64,000 bases of DNA, taken from Paralithodes platypus. Taxonomy: Eukaryota; Arthropoda; Malacostraca; Decapoda; Lithodidae. Each line of letters opens with the position of its first letter. The stretch's first letter is position 1. The notes beneath the pieces are model-generated. The model worked only from the letters and a program-made list of their open reading frames with translations. It was not told the DNA's origin and made no database searches. Positions 40,485 through 50,704 of the stretch are shown here, piece by piece. A program made the position numbers and the translations under genes. The DNA is taken from contig JAVRFV010002354.1 of NCBI GenBank assembly GCA_032716605.1, positions 682,001 through 746,000 on the forward strand, given 5' to 3'.

Positions 40485-40882
40485 TGTAATGTATTAGTAT
40501 ACCATTAGTATACCTTCAAAGAAAACTGATGTAAACTATAAGTAACTGAAGGTAAGGATCCGACACCCTACAAGAAGAATTGAATCCCTTATTTATAGCT
40601 GTCGAATCCTTTATACGGAATCCAATACTATTATGATCAATGTTATGCATCAACAGTTTATTGTTTATACTCTGTGCTCTGTTCCTGCCTTTTTACAGTA
40701 AAGATGTAGTTTGCCTCACAGTATCATTTATCTCCTCTATTGACAAGTTTGCGACGAGTTAGGGATAATATGGCCTACATGAATAACATACTGTATATGG
40801 CAGATAAATTAAGTGACGGCTTCTGTATGATATAACCAACACTGGTATCCTCATATTACAGGTGAGTAATGACAACACAACA
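40485..40882 (+). repeat. Gypsy-2 5' LTR
   Basis: 398 bp starting TGTAATGTATTAG and ending ACAACACAACA. It differs from the 3' LTR by four substitutions and three small indels (3, 1 and 4 bp), about 1% substitution divergence. Confidence 0.88.
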
Positions 40883-40885
40883 AAT

Positions 40886-40903
40886 TGGCGACGACAAGTG
40901 GAG
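40886..40903 (+). promoter_or_regulatory. Gypsy-2 primer-binding site
   Basis: TTGGCGACGACAAGTGGAG begins three bases after the 5' LTR. The TGGCGACGA form is common in Mag-like Gypsy elements; the primer tRNA was not determined. Confidence 0.65.
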
Positions 40904-40962
40904 ACGAGCTCAGCAGCACCCCGGAGCCTAGCCTAACCTAGTAGCATAGCCTACTCATCACT

Positions 40963-42528
40963 ATGCCTCTGGATGTACCTCCCCCTACGGCATTCTCGGT
41001 AGCAGAGGACCCCTCATCAGTAGCACAGAGGTGGAAGAAGTGGAAGACAAGTTTCCATTTCTATATCACCGCCACTGGAGTCACAAACCTTGTACAGCAG
41101 AGAGCATTGTTACTCCATGCAGCAGGGTCTGAGGTTCAAGACATTTTTGAAACCCTGCCAGATCCAAAAGGTACTTTTGAGGAAACTACAAATGTTCTAG
41201 ATACATATTTTTCACCACAGTTAAACTTTAGGTATGAAAGATTTCTATTTTCTCAAACTGTTCAAGGACCTCAGGAATCAACAGATCCTTATGTTACTAG
41301 GCTTAGGAAATTAGCTTCTACTTGTGAATTTCATGATATAGATGATATCATAACAGATCAGGTTATAATTAACTGCGCATCTTCTGAATTAAGGAAAAAG
41401 TTACTCCAGGATCCCAAAGTAAAACTGGATAAAGTTCTCCATATTGCTAGATCACTTGAAGCAGCTAACCTACAGGCCAAAACAATAGAAAGTCCTGACA
41501 GTAGTAAACAGACAAGCCAGGTAAAAAAAAAATCAGCAGTCAAACAATTTAAAGGTCACAACAAGAATCCCCAGGCACATACAGGTACTAAAGCAAAGGC
41601 TTACCATAGTAGTCAACCAGTTAGGCCTACTAACACTAACAACCACAGTCATGATAACAAAGCTAAGCATTTTAAGCCATGTTATAGGTGTGGTAAGACA
41701 GATCATACTCCATGGGATAGAACAAAGTGTCCTGCCACAGACAAAACTTGCCACCAATGTGGAAAACTAGGTCATTTTGGTAAACAGTGCAGATTTAAAA
41801 AGATTAACTCAACTTCGGAGAGGTCAGAGCAACAGTCCGCAGACACAGGTGTTAGTCAGGCACAACAATGTTCTGATGCTAATGATAACTTTGCTTTTAG
41901 GATTAACACTGTAAGTAAATGTAATGATAGGATCATGATGGATGTTTTTCTAAATGGAAAACCAGTAACCATGCAGTTAGACACAGCAGCTGACGTAACG
42001 GTAGTGTCTGAGGAAGTTGCTAAGGCTATTCCAAACATAAATATTCAACCTTGTACTAAGATATTAATGGACTATAATAATCAAGCTATTCAGGTTAAAG
42101 GAGCAGCCAACGTTGATGTGAGTTACGACCAGCAAGAGTTCAAGAGCTTACCCCTAACCATTGTTGAAGGTAAGAGGCCATCACTGTTTGGTCTAGATTG
42201 GTTGAAGCACATCCCATTAAATTTACAAAGTGTACTAAAAGTCAACTCTAACATTAACAAAGAAACAGCAGTAAATCATTTGTTAACAGGATTTCAAGAT
42301 ATCTTTGATGTTAATGTTGGGACAGTGAAGGGATTGCAGGCCAGTTTGTCTCTTAAACCTGATGTCACTCCAAAATTCTGTGCTCCTAGACAAATTCCTT
42401 TCGCACTAAAACCCGCGGTTGGACAGGAGATTGCAAGATTAGAAGCAAATGGGACTTGGGAGAGAGTTACTTACTCAACGTGGGCCACTCCTTTAGTTCC
42501 TGTAGTTAAGAGTGACGGAAGTATTAGG
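40963..42528 (+). pseudogene. Gypsy-2 Gag-protease-RT N-terminus, cut by LINE-B
   Basis: 522 open codons. Gag matrix/capsid-like region (FHFYITATGVTNLVQQRALL, DPYVTRLRKLASTCEF), two zinc knuckles (CYRCGKTDHTPWDRTKC, CHQCGKLGHFGKQC), protease with LDTAADVTVVS (the third residue Ala instead of the usual Gly/Ser) and FGLDWL, then the start of RT (APRQIPFALKP, WATPLVPVVKSDGSIR). It ends at the TSD GAAGTATTAGG (42518-42528). The rest of pol is at 43593-46114. Confidence 0.85.
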
Positions 42529-43581
42529 AGTAGAGGGCAAGTTGCTGAAAGCAGTGAAGAGCATGTATGAGGGTGCAAAGGCGGCAGTATGTGTGGAGAG
42601 TGAGCAGAGCGAGTTCTTTGACCTGAATGTTGGTTTGAAACAGGGGTGTGTGATGTCCCCGTGGTTGTTTACTGTATATATGGATGGAGTTATGAAAGAA
42701 ATACTATCAAGAGCAGTGGATGTTGGTGTATTGCTGAAAAGGGAGGGAATTGAGTGGAAGCTACCTATACTGCTGTTTGCGGATGATACAGTTCTGATGA
42801 GTGATAATGAATGGGAGTTGCAGGGTCTGGTAAATGAGTTTGGAACAGTGTGCGAAAAACGGAATTTGAAGGTAAATACGGGGAAGAGCAAGGTTATGGT
42901 CTTCGAAAGGGGTGAAGTCACAGAGTGTGAGGTGAAGCTGAACGGTCAGGCTATGGAGATCGTCAACTCTTTTAAGTATCTGGGCAGTGTGTTGAGTAAA
43001 GATGGGACTATGGATGAAGAGGTGCGGGAGAGGGTACAACAGGGGAAGAGGGTTGTAGGAACGCTAAAAGCAGTAACAAGAAATAGGGTGGTCAGTATGG
43101 AAGTGAAGAAGTCCTTGCATGACAGTGTGGTAATCCCGACACTGACTTATGGAAGCGAAGCATGGACGTTGGTTGAGAGACTCAGACCAAGAGTGAGAGC
43201 AGTGGAAATGAATTACTTAAGGAGTGCGTGCGGAGTTACATGGAGGGATAGACAGACTAATGAGGAAGTAAGAAGGAGGTGTGGTGTGGAGGTAGATGTG
43301 CTGGAAAGTGTGAAAAGGAACAACTTGAGATGGTTCGGCCATATGGAACGTATGGAAAGCGAGAGAATGACTAAGAGGGTGTACGAGAGCGAGGTGGAGG
43401 GACAGAGGGGGAGAGGTAGACCGAATATGAGGTGGAAGGATGGAGTGAGGAACTACATGAACGAAGGCGGTGCTGGTTGGGGGGAGGGGCGTCGACTGAC
43501 TGGGGACAGAGGTGCATGGGGGCGGTTCGTTCGTGGCCACCCCTTCGGGGATCACGGCGTCAGGCAATAGATAGATAGATA
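42529..43581 (+). mobile_element. LINE-B 3' fragment inserted in Gypsy-2
   Basis: A 5'-truncated LINE-B copy with an 11-bp target duplication GAAGTATTAGG at 42518-42528 and 43582-43592 and an (ATAG)n tail. It encodes, without a stop, the C-terminal half of the RT from LLKAVKSMYEGAK through LLFADDTVLMS to GDHGVRQ and differs from the full-length LINE-B (19724-22846) by only a few residues, so both copies are recent. Confidence 0.92.
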
Positions 43582-43592
43582 GAAGTATTAGG

Positions 43593-46114
43593 TTATGTGG
43601 TTACTACAAAGTAACACTAAACCCTAATTTACAAGTAGCTCAACATCCTCTTCCTAGACCTGATGATATGTTTGCAGCACTAAGTGGATGTAAAATCTTT
43701 TCTAAAATAGATCTTAGACAAGCATTTCAACAGCTCCAAATGGATGAAAAATCACAGGAAATATGTACAATCAATACCCACTTAGGTCTGTTCCGCCCAA
43801 AGAGATTGCCTTACGGTGTTGCTAGCAGTCCAGCACTTTGGCAACAGACAATGGACAGAATTTTCCATGGTCTCTCAGGTACATTTTGTTTTGTTGATAC
43901 ATATTAGTAGCAGGTAAAGATATAGCAGAACATCAGGCGAGACTAAAGGTAGTTTTAGAGAGAATCAGAGACAATGGACTGAGGATCCGCCAAGATAAAT
44001 GTCAGTTTCAAATATCATCCTTAGAATATTTAGGATTCAGAATTGATGACAAGGGTATCCACAAGACTAGTGAGAAAGTTACAGCAATCAGAGATGCCAA
44101 GGTGCCTGAGAATGTGGGTGAGTTTCAATCATTCTTAGGTTTAGTAACTTTCTATGGTAGGTTCATTCCTAATTTAGCCACTATAGCTAGTCCACTGTAT
44201 CAACTCACACAAAAGAATACCCAGTGGAACTGGACAGATTCTTGTGCAACTGCAGTAGAGCAGATAAAGTCAGAGATTACATCTTCTAGATTCCTTTCTC
44301 ATTTTCAACCTGACTTGCCAGTGAAGTTGGTGTGTGATGCTTCATCAATAGGTATTGGTGCAGTACTTGTTCATGTCATGCCAGATGGTGTAGAAAGATC
44401 CATTGCATTTGCTTCCCGTGTTCTAAACAAAGCTGAAAGAAACTACTCCCAGATTGAGAAGGAAGCATTAGCTCTAGTGTATGGTGTTAAAAAGTTCCAC
44501 ATGTATTTGTATGGAAGAACACGATTCACACTAGTTACTGACCATCAACCTTTATTAGCCATTTTAGGACCTAAGGCGGGCTTACCCAGTCTAGTAGCCG
44601 CCCGACTCCAACGATGGGCTATCACACTAGCCGCATACTCATATGATATAGAGTATAGGCCAACCGGTAAGATGGGAAATGCTGATGCCTTGTCACGTTT
44701 GCCAGTGGATAAAGCTCCATCTGACCATGACAGTACTATACTTATAATTGAGAGTTGCAACCTTCCTATCACAGCACAGACCATAGCTAAACACACAAAA
44801 CAAGACCCAGTACTATCAAAAGTTCTAGAAGCTTTAACTTCAAGTCGTAATTTAATGTCAGATCAGGGAGACTGCCATTCATATCTGTCAGTGTGGTCCG
44901 AGCTTACCACAGAGCAAGGTTGTATTCTTAGAGGTGCCAGAGTAGTGATTCCAAAATCTATGCAAAACCAGGTTCTCAAGGAAATCCATGCATATCATCA
45001 AGGCATAGTAAGGTCTAAATCAATTGCCAGGAGTTATGTGTGGTGGCCTGGGATGGACAAAGATGTTGAGAAACATGTGAGGGGATGCCCTAGTTGCTCA
45101 GCACAACAAAACGACCCCAGGCTAGCACGCATGCATCCATGGGAATTGCTTAGACATCCATGGCAACGTTTGCACATTGATTTTGCTGGCCCATTTTTAG
45201 GTCATACATATCTGATCATAGTGGATGCATACAGTAAATGGCCAGAGAGAATTCCAATGCAGTCAACTACTTCACAAGCGACAATAAAGGCTTTAATGCC
45301 AGTGTTTGCCACGCATGGATTACCTGAGCACATTGTGTCAGATAATGGCCCTCAGTTCTGTTCTGTGGAATTTCTTGATTTCCTAAAGGTGAATGGCATT
45401 CAACATACTAGGTCCGCTCCTTACCACCCAGCAACTAATGGAGAGGCAGAGAGGTTTGTTCAGAGTTTTAAACGCAACATGAAGTGCCGGGGAGCTATAC
45501 CTTCCAATGTAATCACTTGCATCAGTAAATTTCTGCTAACCTATCGCACTACTGAACATGCCACTACTGGACAAACACCTTCAAATTTGCTGATGGGAAG
45601 GAGAGTCAGGAATAGAATGGATTTGATGATGCCAAACACTCAGATACATCTCAACAACCAACAGTGGACACAATTAGAACAACAGGGTAAAGTTAGAAAT
45701 TTCACTCCTTCATGTCCGGTCAAAGTTAGGATGTATAACACAGCACACAAGTGGTCTCCAGGTAAGATCACAAGACAGATAGGTAACATGAACTATGAGG
45801 TAGAAGTGGAAGGGAGGATTATGAGACGTCACATTGATCAACTACTACCAGACACAGTTAATTCTGACCAACCAATCATATCCACACCAGTACCAGTACA
45901 GCCACACACAGTTAACATTGATCAGCAGCTCACACGACACTCAGAATCTAATAACACACATGTGGATGGACAGACAAGTGAAGAAACAGATCACACTAAC
46001 AAAGACACAGAGATCCCAGATAACACTAACCAAGACACAGAGATTCCAGCAACTCGTAGGGTACTACCTAACAGGCAAAACCGAGGTGTTCCAAGAGAAA
46101 AGCTGGATCTGTAG
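43593..46114 (+). pseudogene. Gypsy-2 RT (rest), RNase H and integrase
   Basis: RT resumes with YKVTLNPNLQVAQHPLPRP, SKIDLRQAFQQLQM and PYGVASSPALWQQ. The catalytic FVDD box is broken by a one-base deletion near 43,900, after which the correct frame runs to 46114. RNase H: VCDASSIGIGAVLVH, KEALALVYGVKKFHMYLYG, LVTDHQPLLAIL. Integrase: HAYHQGIVRSKSIARS with CPSC, then the catalytic core with Asp in LHIDFAGPF, Asp in VSDNGPQF and Glu in NGEAERFVQSFKRN. A polar repetitive tail (NTNQDTEIP-like) ends the protein. Without the deletion and the LINE-B insertion this would be a complete pol. Confidence 0.86.
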
Positions 46115-46246
46115 GTTAAGTTAAAGTACTTAAGTTTTAAGATTTAAAAATGTAGATATGTTATGTTATAATTCTACAGAATCATCATTATTATTATGAG
46201 AGTACCCTACTGCATGTGCTTTTACTTTTCTCACAGGGGGAAGGAA

Positions 46247-46619
46247 TGTAATGTATTAGTATACCATTAGTATACCTTCAAAGAAAACTGATGTAAACTA
46301 TAAGTAACTGAAGGTAAGGATCCGACACCCTACAAGAAGAATTGAATCCCTTATTTATAGCTGTCGAATCCTTTATACGGAATCCAATACTATGATCAAT
46401 GTTATGCATCAACAGTTTATTGTTTATACTCTGTGCTCTGTTCCCGCCTTTTTACAGTAAAGATGTAGTTTGCCTCACAGTATCATTTATCCCCTCTATT
46501 GACAAGTTTGAGACGAGTTGGGATAGTATGGCCTACATGAATAACATACTGTATATGGCAGATAAAGTGACGGCTTCTGTATGATATAACCAACACTGGT
46601 ATCCTCATATTACAGGTGA

Positions 46620-46624
<5 letters not shown>
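46247..46624 (+). repeat. Gypsy-2 3' LTR, main part
   Basis: Starts TGTAATGTATTAG after the purine-rich CAGGGGGAAGGAA (46234-46246). It is interrupted after AGTAAT (46619-46624) by a LINE; AGTAAT is repeated at 49426-49431 followed by the missing LTR end GACAACACAACA (49432-49443). Confidence 0.88.
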
Positions 46625-46657
<33 letters not shown>

Positions 46658-46954
46658 TCTTTATTCCAGACACATAAGATAGATACAGTATAAATACAGT
46701 ACGACCTAATGGTCCATATCACATACACTTCTCGTCAGAGCACAGATAATAATTATACACAAAGATATATTAATAAAGAAACAATAAAATAAAATATACA
46801 GTAGGCCTATTTACAGAATAGAGCACATATCACATTTTGTCACAATATAACACAGATAGGCTAACTAAGGCTATTGCTCAATGTTGGTTAACACCTATTG
46901 CACAGATCATTGCTCATAGTTCAATTAGACCTATATATTACATTACAGTACATA

Positions 46955-48658
46955 CTATGTGTGCAGCAGCTTCTGCCAGTGAGATATAATACGGGATTCA
47001 TAGATATGATCACTAGACCAAAGAGCTACGATCAGCGTGTTACTGGAGGATTGCAGTCGCTGCGAAAAGCTGTACACCAGTCTCCTGATGACAGCCCGAC
47101 AGCACTGCACATCCAACAGTGTGCACACCATACTAGTGCTTTCATATTTAGAGAGACCAATGAACATCTTGAGTATATTATGATAGGATGTACACAGACA
47201 TTTTATGGTGACTCTCTTATACTTCCACCACAAATGGGCCGTGTACATAGAGGAACAATATGTCCGGAACAAAGTGACTTTAGTTTCCCAATTACACATG
47301 TGGAATTTTCTCAAGATGGTGTTACCACGTAAATATAGCTGTCTGCGCTGACGGCCGATATCTGCATCATCTGAGCAATCGTTTGAGATAATGTGTCCCA
47401 GGTATTTTATTTTGTTTACTTCTTGAATAATTTGATTATTGAGTGAGAAATTTGGCAGTTTACTTTTATACAGTAATTTTGATCTAAATATTAGAACAGC
47501 ACTTTTCAGTGGGTTAAATTTAACATAATGTTTACTACCAAAAGATTCACATATATCAAGAAGTTTGCTCAGACCCGCAGAAGACGGTGCAATAATGACC
47601 AGATCATCAGCATACATGAGATGGTTGATGATTTTATTCCCACCATAACATCCAATCTGCTCTTTATTCAATTTATCACTTAATTCATCCATATATACAT
47701 TGAATAAGTAAGGTGAGAGAATACTACCCTGTCTCACTCCATTGGTTACTGTAAAGGAATCCGAAATAATGTTACCCCATCTTACATTAAATGTTTGATT
47801 GGCGTACCAGTACTTCAAGATTCTCAGTATATAGGATGGCACTCCCCTTGTTGCTAATTTAGCAAACAGGATATTGTGGCAGACTCTGTCAAATGCCTTA
47901 CTAGCATCAAGAAAGCATGCAAAAATAGAGCTGTTCATTTTGATGTACCCATCCACTAGCTCCTTCAGAGTGTAGATGCACTGGTCCGTACCATGATTAT
48001 TTTTGAAACCAAATTGATTACTATTAGTTGAGATATACACTGAGATTCTGTCTAAAATGATTAACTCTAGTATCTTACTTACAATACTGGCAAGGGCAAT
48101 AGGTCTATAGTTGTCTTTTGATGTAATTTTGCCAGCCTTGTCTTTAATTACTGGTATCAAGGTAACGGACATCATAGATTCTGGTAGGAAGCCATGGATT
48201 AGAAAGCTGGTAAAGCAACTGCTGAGTTTCTCCAAGAGGAGAGTGGAGGAGTACTTCAAATGTTCAGCATAATATTATATACCATCAAAACCACAGGATT
48301 TGTTAGCATCTAGCCTACTTATTGCAGCCTTGATTTTTTCACTTGTAACTTTAATTGTGTCATATTTTTCTTCTTTGTTACACTCTGTTGTAGCAGCAAT
48401 GGTATTTCCTTGGTGCCCAACAGAGTTAAACAAAGTTTGGTAATGTGTTTTCCAAAGATTGGCTATGTTATTAGTACCAGAGATCCCATCTACACTAACG
48501 GGTAGAGGTGTGCAGCTATTATGCATTTTTTTAATATCCTTCCAGAAGGCCAATGTGTCTTTGCTAGCAAAGTTTTTGGCCAATGCTTCTCTTCTTAATA
48601 CATTGTTTTTTATATATCTGATTGCATACTTGCATCTAGCCTTTAGTCTGGTGAACAT
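46955..48658 (-). pseudogene. LINE-A2 reverse transcriptase with one in-frame stop
   Basis: RT motifs parallel LINE-A: NYRPIALASIVSK, NQFGFKNNHGTDQC, block A CFLDASKAFDRVCHN, GVRQGSILSPYLFNVYMDE, block C MYADDLVIIAPSS, KIKYLGHII. At 48275-48277 a TAA stop sits between FDGI and YYAEHLK. LINE-A has GIYAEHLK here, so a 6-nt insertion created the stop while keeping the frame. The N-terminal linker (RLKARCKYAIRYIKN) is upstream. Inactive. Confidence 0.82.
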
Positions 48659-48926
48659 GTCAAAAATGGGTCCCTGTCTCGGTTTGTTATGATCCAGCCA
48701 TACACTACGAGCATCTCGGGATGCCTGGTATAGTTCTGAAACATGGTCATTCCACCCAGGTTTGTTAAAAGAGTAATTTTTGTTATGCTTGTGAAATACT
48801 ATGTCACTAGCCTTAGTAAGACAAGATATAATATTATTGTACAGCTTGCTGACCTCTTCTCGATGACTAGCATTAACACAATTGGGGTCTTCACAGGTAA
48901 TGGCATCCTCACTGCCAGGATCAAGC

Positions 48927-49425
48927 TCAGAAAGGAGAGTGTGTTAAAGTGCAAAATTGCTCACACTCCTCCTCGTCAAGCCCGCCCCATGGCAGTTTTG
49001 GATTTACACTATTGTTTGACTGGGTTAATTCTGGCGCTCTTTCCAAACTAGCTGTTAAGGTCAATGGGATATGATCTTCATCTGTATATGTATACTGAAT
49101 TTCCATATTTGTTATCATATCATGGAAATCAGCACTAGCTACGGTATGATCTAGCCAAGACGTTGAGCCCCATGCTGCACTGACACATGTGTAACTACTA
49201 TGAGGGAGCATGAGCTGAGAAGAGATAATTAGATCATGCTCACCACAGAAGTTAGTCATACGACTAGCAAACAGAGAGTTACTCATGTCCTTCAGATTAG
49301 CATTCCAGTCCCCTATTACAGAGTAGCAGGTGGTATTTAGTTCTTGTAAAAGAGCACTTAGCTCTCCAAGGCATTCCAGGTATTGTTCTTAATTTTCATT
49401 ACATTGGTAGGGCAAGTACACACTA
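48927..49425 (-). pseudogene. LINE-A2 endonuclease remnant
   Basis: Contains STSWLDHTVASADFHD and DEDHIPLTL in one frame (49286-48927), with the GDWNA region in another, so at least one frameshift is present. It begins at VYLPYQC next to the truncation point. A frame change also separates it from the RT between 48,660 and 48,930. Confidence 0.7.
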
Positions 49426-49443
49426 AGTAATGACAACACAACA

Positions 49444-50480
49444 GTTATAACCTGCTGAACCGGCGCGAGGCTAGAGCAACCACCTCCCGCCACCCGTAAA
49501 ATTGTACTTTTCCCACTGACTTGCACTTTCACGAAACCACTGTTCATAACCCCCACGAGTGATCCTCGTAAGTGAAAACTAGATTCCATGATCAACCATA
49601 ACGAGGAGTTTAGATCATGACAACCCAAAATCATATATCAACCCCATTAGTGTAAAGAACTCCATATACACGTATTTAGGACGCGGCATGCCTCCCCCCC
49701 GACCCCAAGGGGACCCCACCACACAATTACACACAATTACACAATTACCCTCTTCAATACCTGATTTTAGACTGGGGTGATTTTGTCCAAGACGTCCTGG
49801 AGCCAGCTGTCCGGGCATCCCGGCAGCTTGAGGCGGAGTCTGAAGAGGTTATAGAACCTTCAGACCGGAGTGAAGAGGTTTAATTCCTCTCACCCCGGCC
49901 GCCGGAGGAAAGGTTGGAAGTATCGATGAACGTTCAATCTATTTATGAGGTCTCGGAACCCATGGGCTCTGGCCAGAGAGTCGCTTCTTCTGGACGATGT
50001 GATGTTGAGTCTCAAGTGTCTACAGATAGTTCTAAGGAATATGTTACTATGGCAGATCTTGAAAGCGTGTTTTAGTCTTTTATGAGTAAATTTAATGAGG
50101 TAAGATCGGTACCGGAACCTCCGGCACCTTCGGTTGCACGAATTTGGGATCAGTCCTTATTTCCACTCAAGAGCAATTTACTCCTTCCCTTGTCACTACT
50201 CCTGTAGCTCCCTTGACGTCGTTCTTACCGACGGCCAATGTACGCGTCGTACCAGACGTAATTCCTCCACCATTAGAGAAAATTCCCCTCAGAAAAGGCC
50301 CTATGCCTTTGTTGTATTGCCCAGATCGGTCACGGGTCGATATTGTTGCTCAGAATCCCCAGGTCGCGCAACCGACAGTTTCTGGGGAACTTTCGGTACC
50401 TGATCATTGGATTATTCAGATAAATGACGGTAAGAAATTAAGAGCTAAGAACATGTCGGGAGAAGTGTTAGATGTACTGA
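49444..50480 (+). pseudogene. DIRS-2 gag fragment and unassigned flank
   Basis: 49444-49760 has no recognisable feature. From about 49768 a plus-strand gag-like frame starts (DFVQDVLEPAVRASRQLE) with stops near 49880 and 50073. 50144-50480 is open and matches DIRS-1 gag (ANVRVVPDVIPPPLEK, RKGPMPLLYCPD, DHWIIQINDGKKLRAK). It is cut at 50481 by piggyBac-1, and its last open frame continues into the transposon. Confidence 0.68.
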
Positions 50481-50548
50481 TTAACCCGAGAGCTGCGGGG
50501 AGACTCATAAGAGTTCCCCCGGCGCACTGCGGGGAGACTCTTAAGAGC
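50481..50548 (+). repeat. piggyBac 5' terminal sequence with subterminal repeats
   Basis: TTAA target then CCCGAGAGCTGCGG. Two direct repeats of CTGCGGGGAGACTC followed by ATAAGAG or TTAAGAG lie within the first 70 bp; the second contains the palindrome CTCTTAAGAG. The same block in reverse ends piggyBac-2 (58279-58346) and both MITEs (32769, 59273-59340). A probable transposase binding region. Confidence 0.8.
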
Positions 50549-50704
50549 AGAGACTTTGAACACGTACCAAAACCGCGCGTTTATAGCCAGGCGGCTGAAA
50601 ATTGGTGTGGGTATAGTACTACATGTCAACTCTCGATACCACCCCGCCAAACGCTCGCCCCGCACTCGTGCAAGCACCACCGCGCCAGTAACCACGCACT
50701 AGTC

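Larger units (their letters stand above)
46625..49425 (-). mobile_element. LINE-A2: 5'-truncated LINE-A relative in the Gypsy-2 LTR
   Basis: A minus-strand element with a (TAA)n tail at its 3' end, a 6-bp AGTAAT target duplication, and truncation within the endonuclease at VYLPYQCNEN. Similar to LINE-A throughout but clearly diverged, so it is a different copy lineage. The 3' UTR (46660-46954) has no gene. Confidence 0.88.
40485..49443 (+). mobile_element. Gypsy-2: Ty3/Gypsy retrotransposon with two nested LINE insertions
   Basis: A plus-strand element of the Mag/K02A2.6-like type judged by motifs. Its body is split by a LINE-B fragment (42529-43581) and its 3' LTR by a LINE-A relative (46625-49425). 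The 3' LTR is completed at 49432-49443 (GACAACACAACA). Flanking pentamers differ (GTGAC left, GTTAT right), so a target duplication could not be confirmed. Confidence 0.88.

Noticed and set aside
40800..40840. TTAA present in the 5' LTR but absent from the 3' LTR of Gypsy-2, as a transposon excision footprint
   Set aside because: Precise piggyBac excision restores a pre-existing TTAA; a 4-bp gain or loss without other evidence is more simply an indel.
40485..46114. Endogenous retrovirus with envelope
   Set aside because: No envelope-like frame follows the integrase; 46115-46246 is too short before the LTR.
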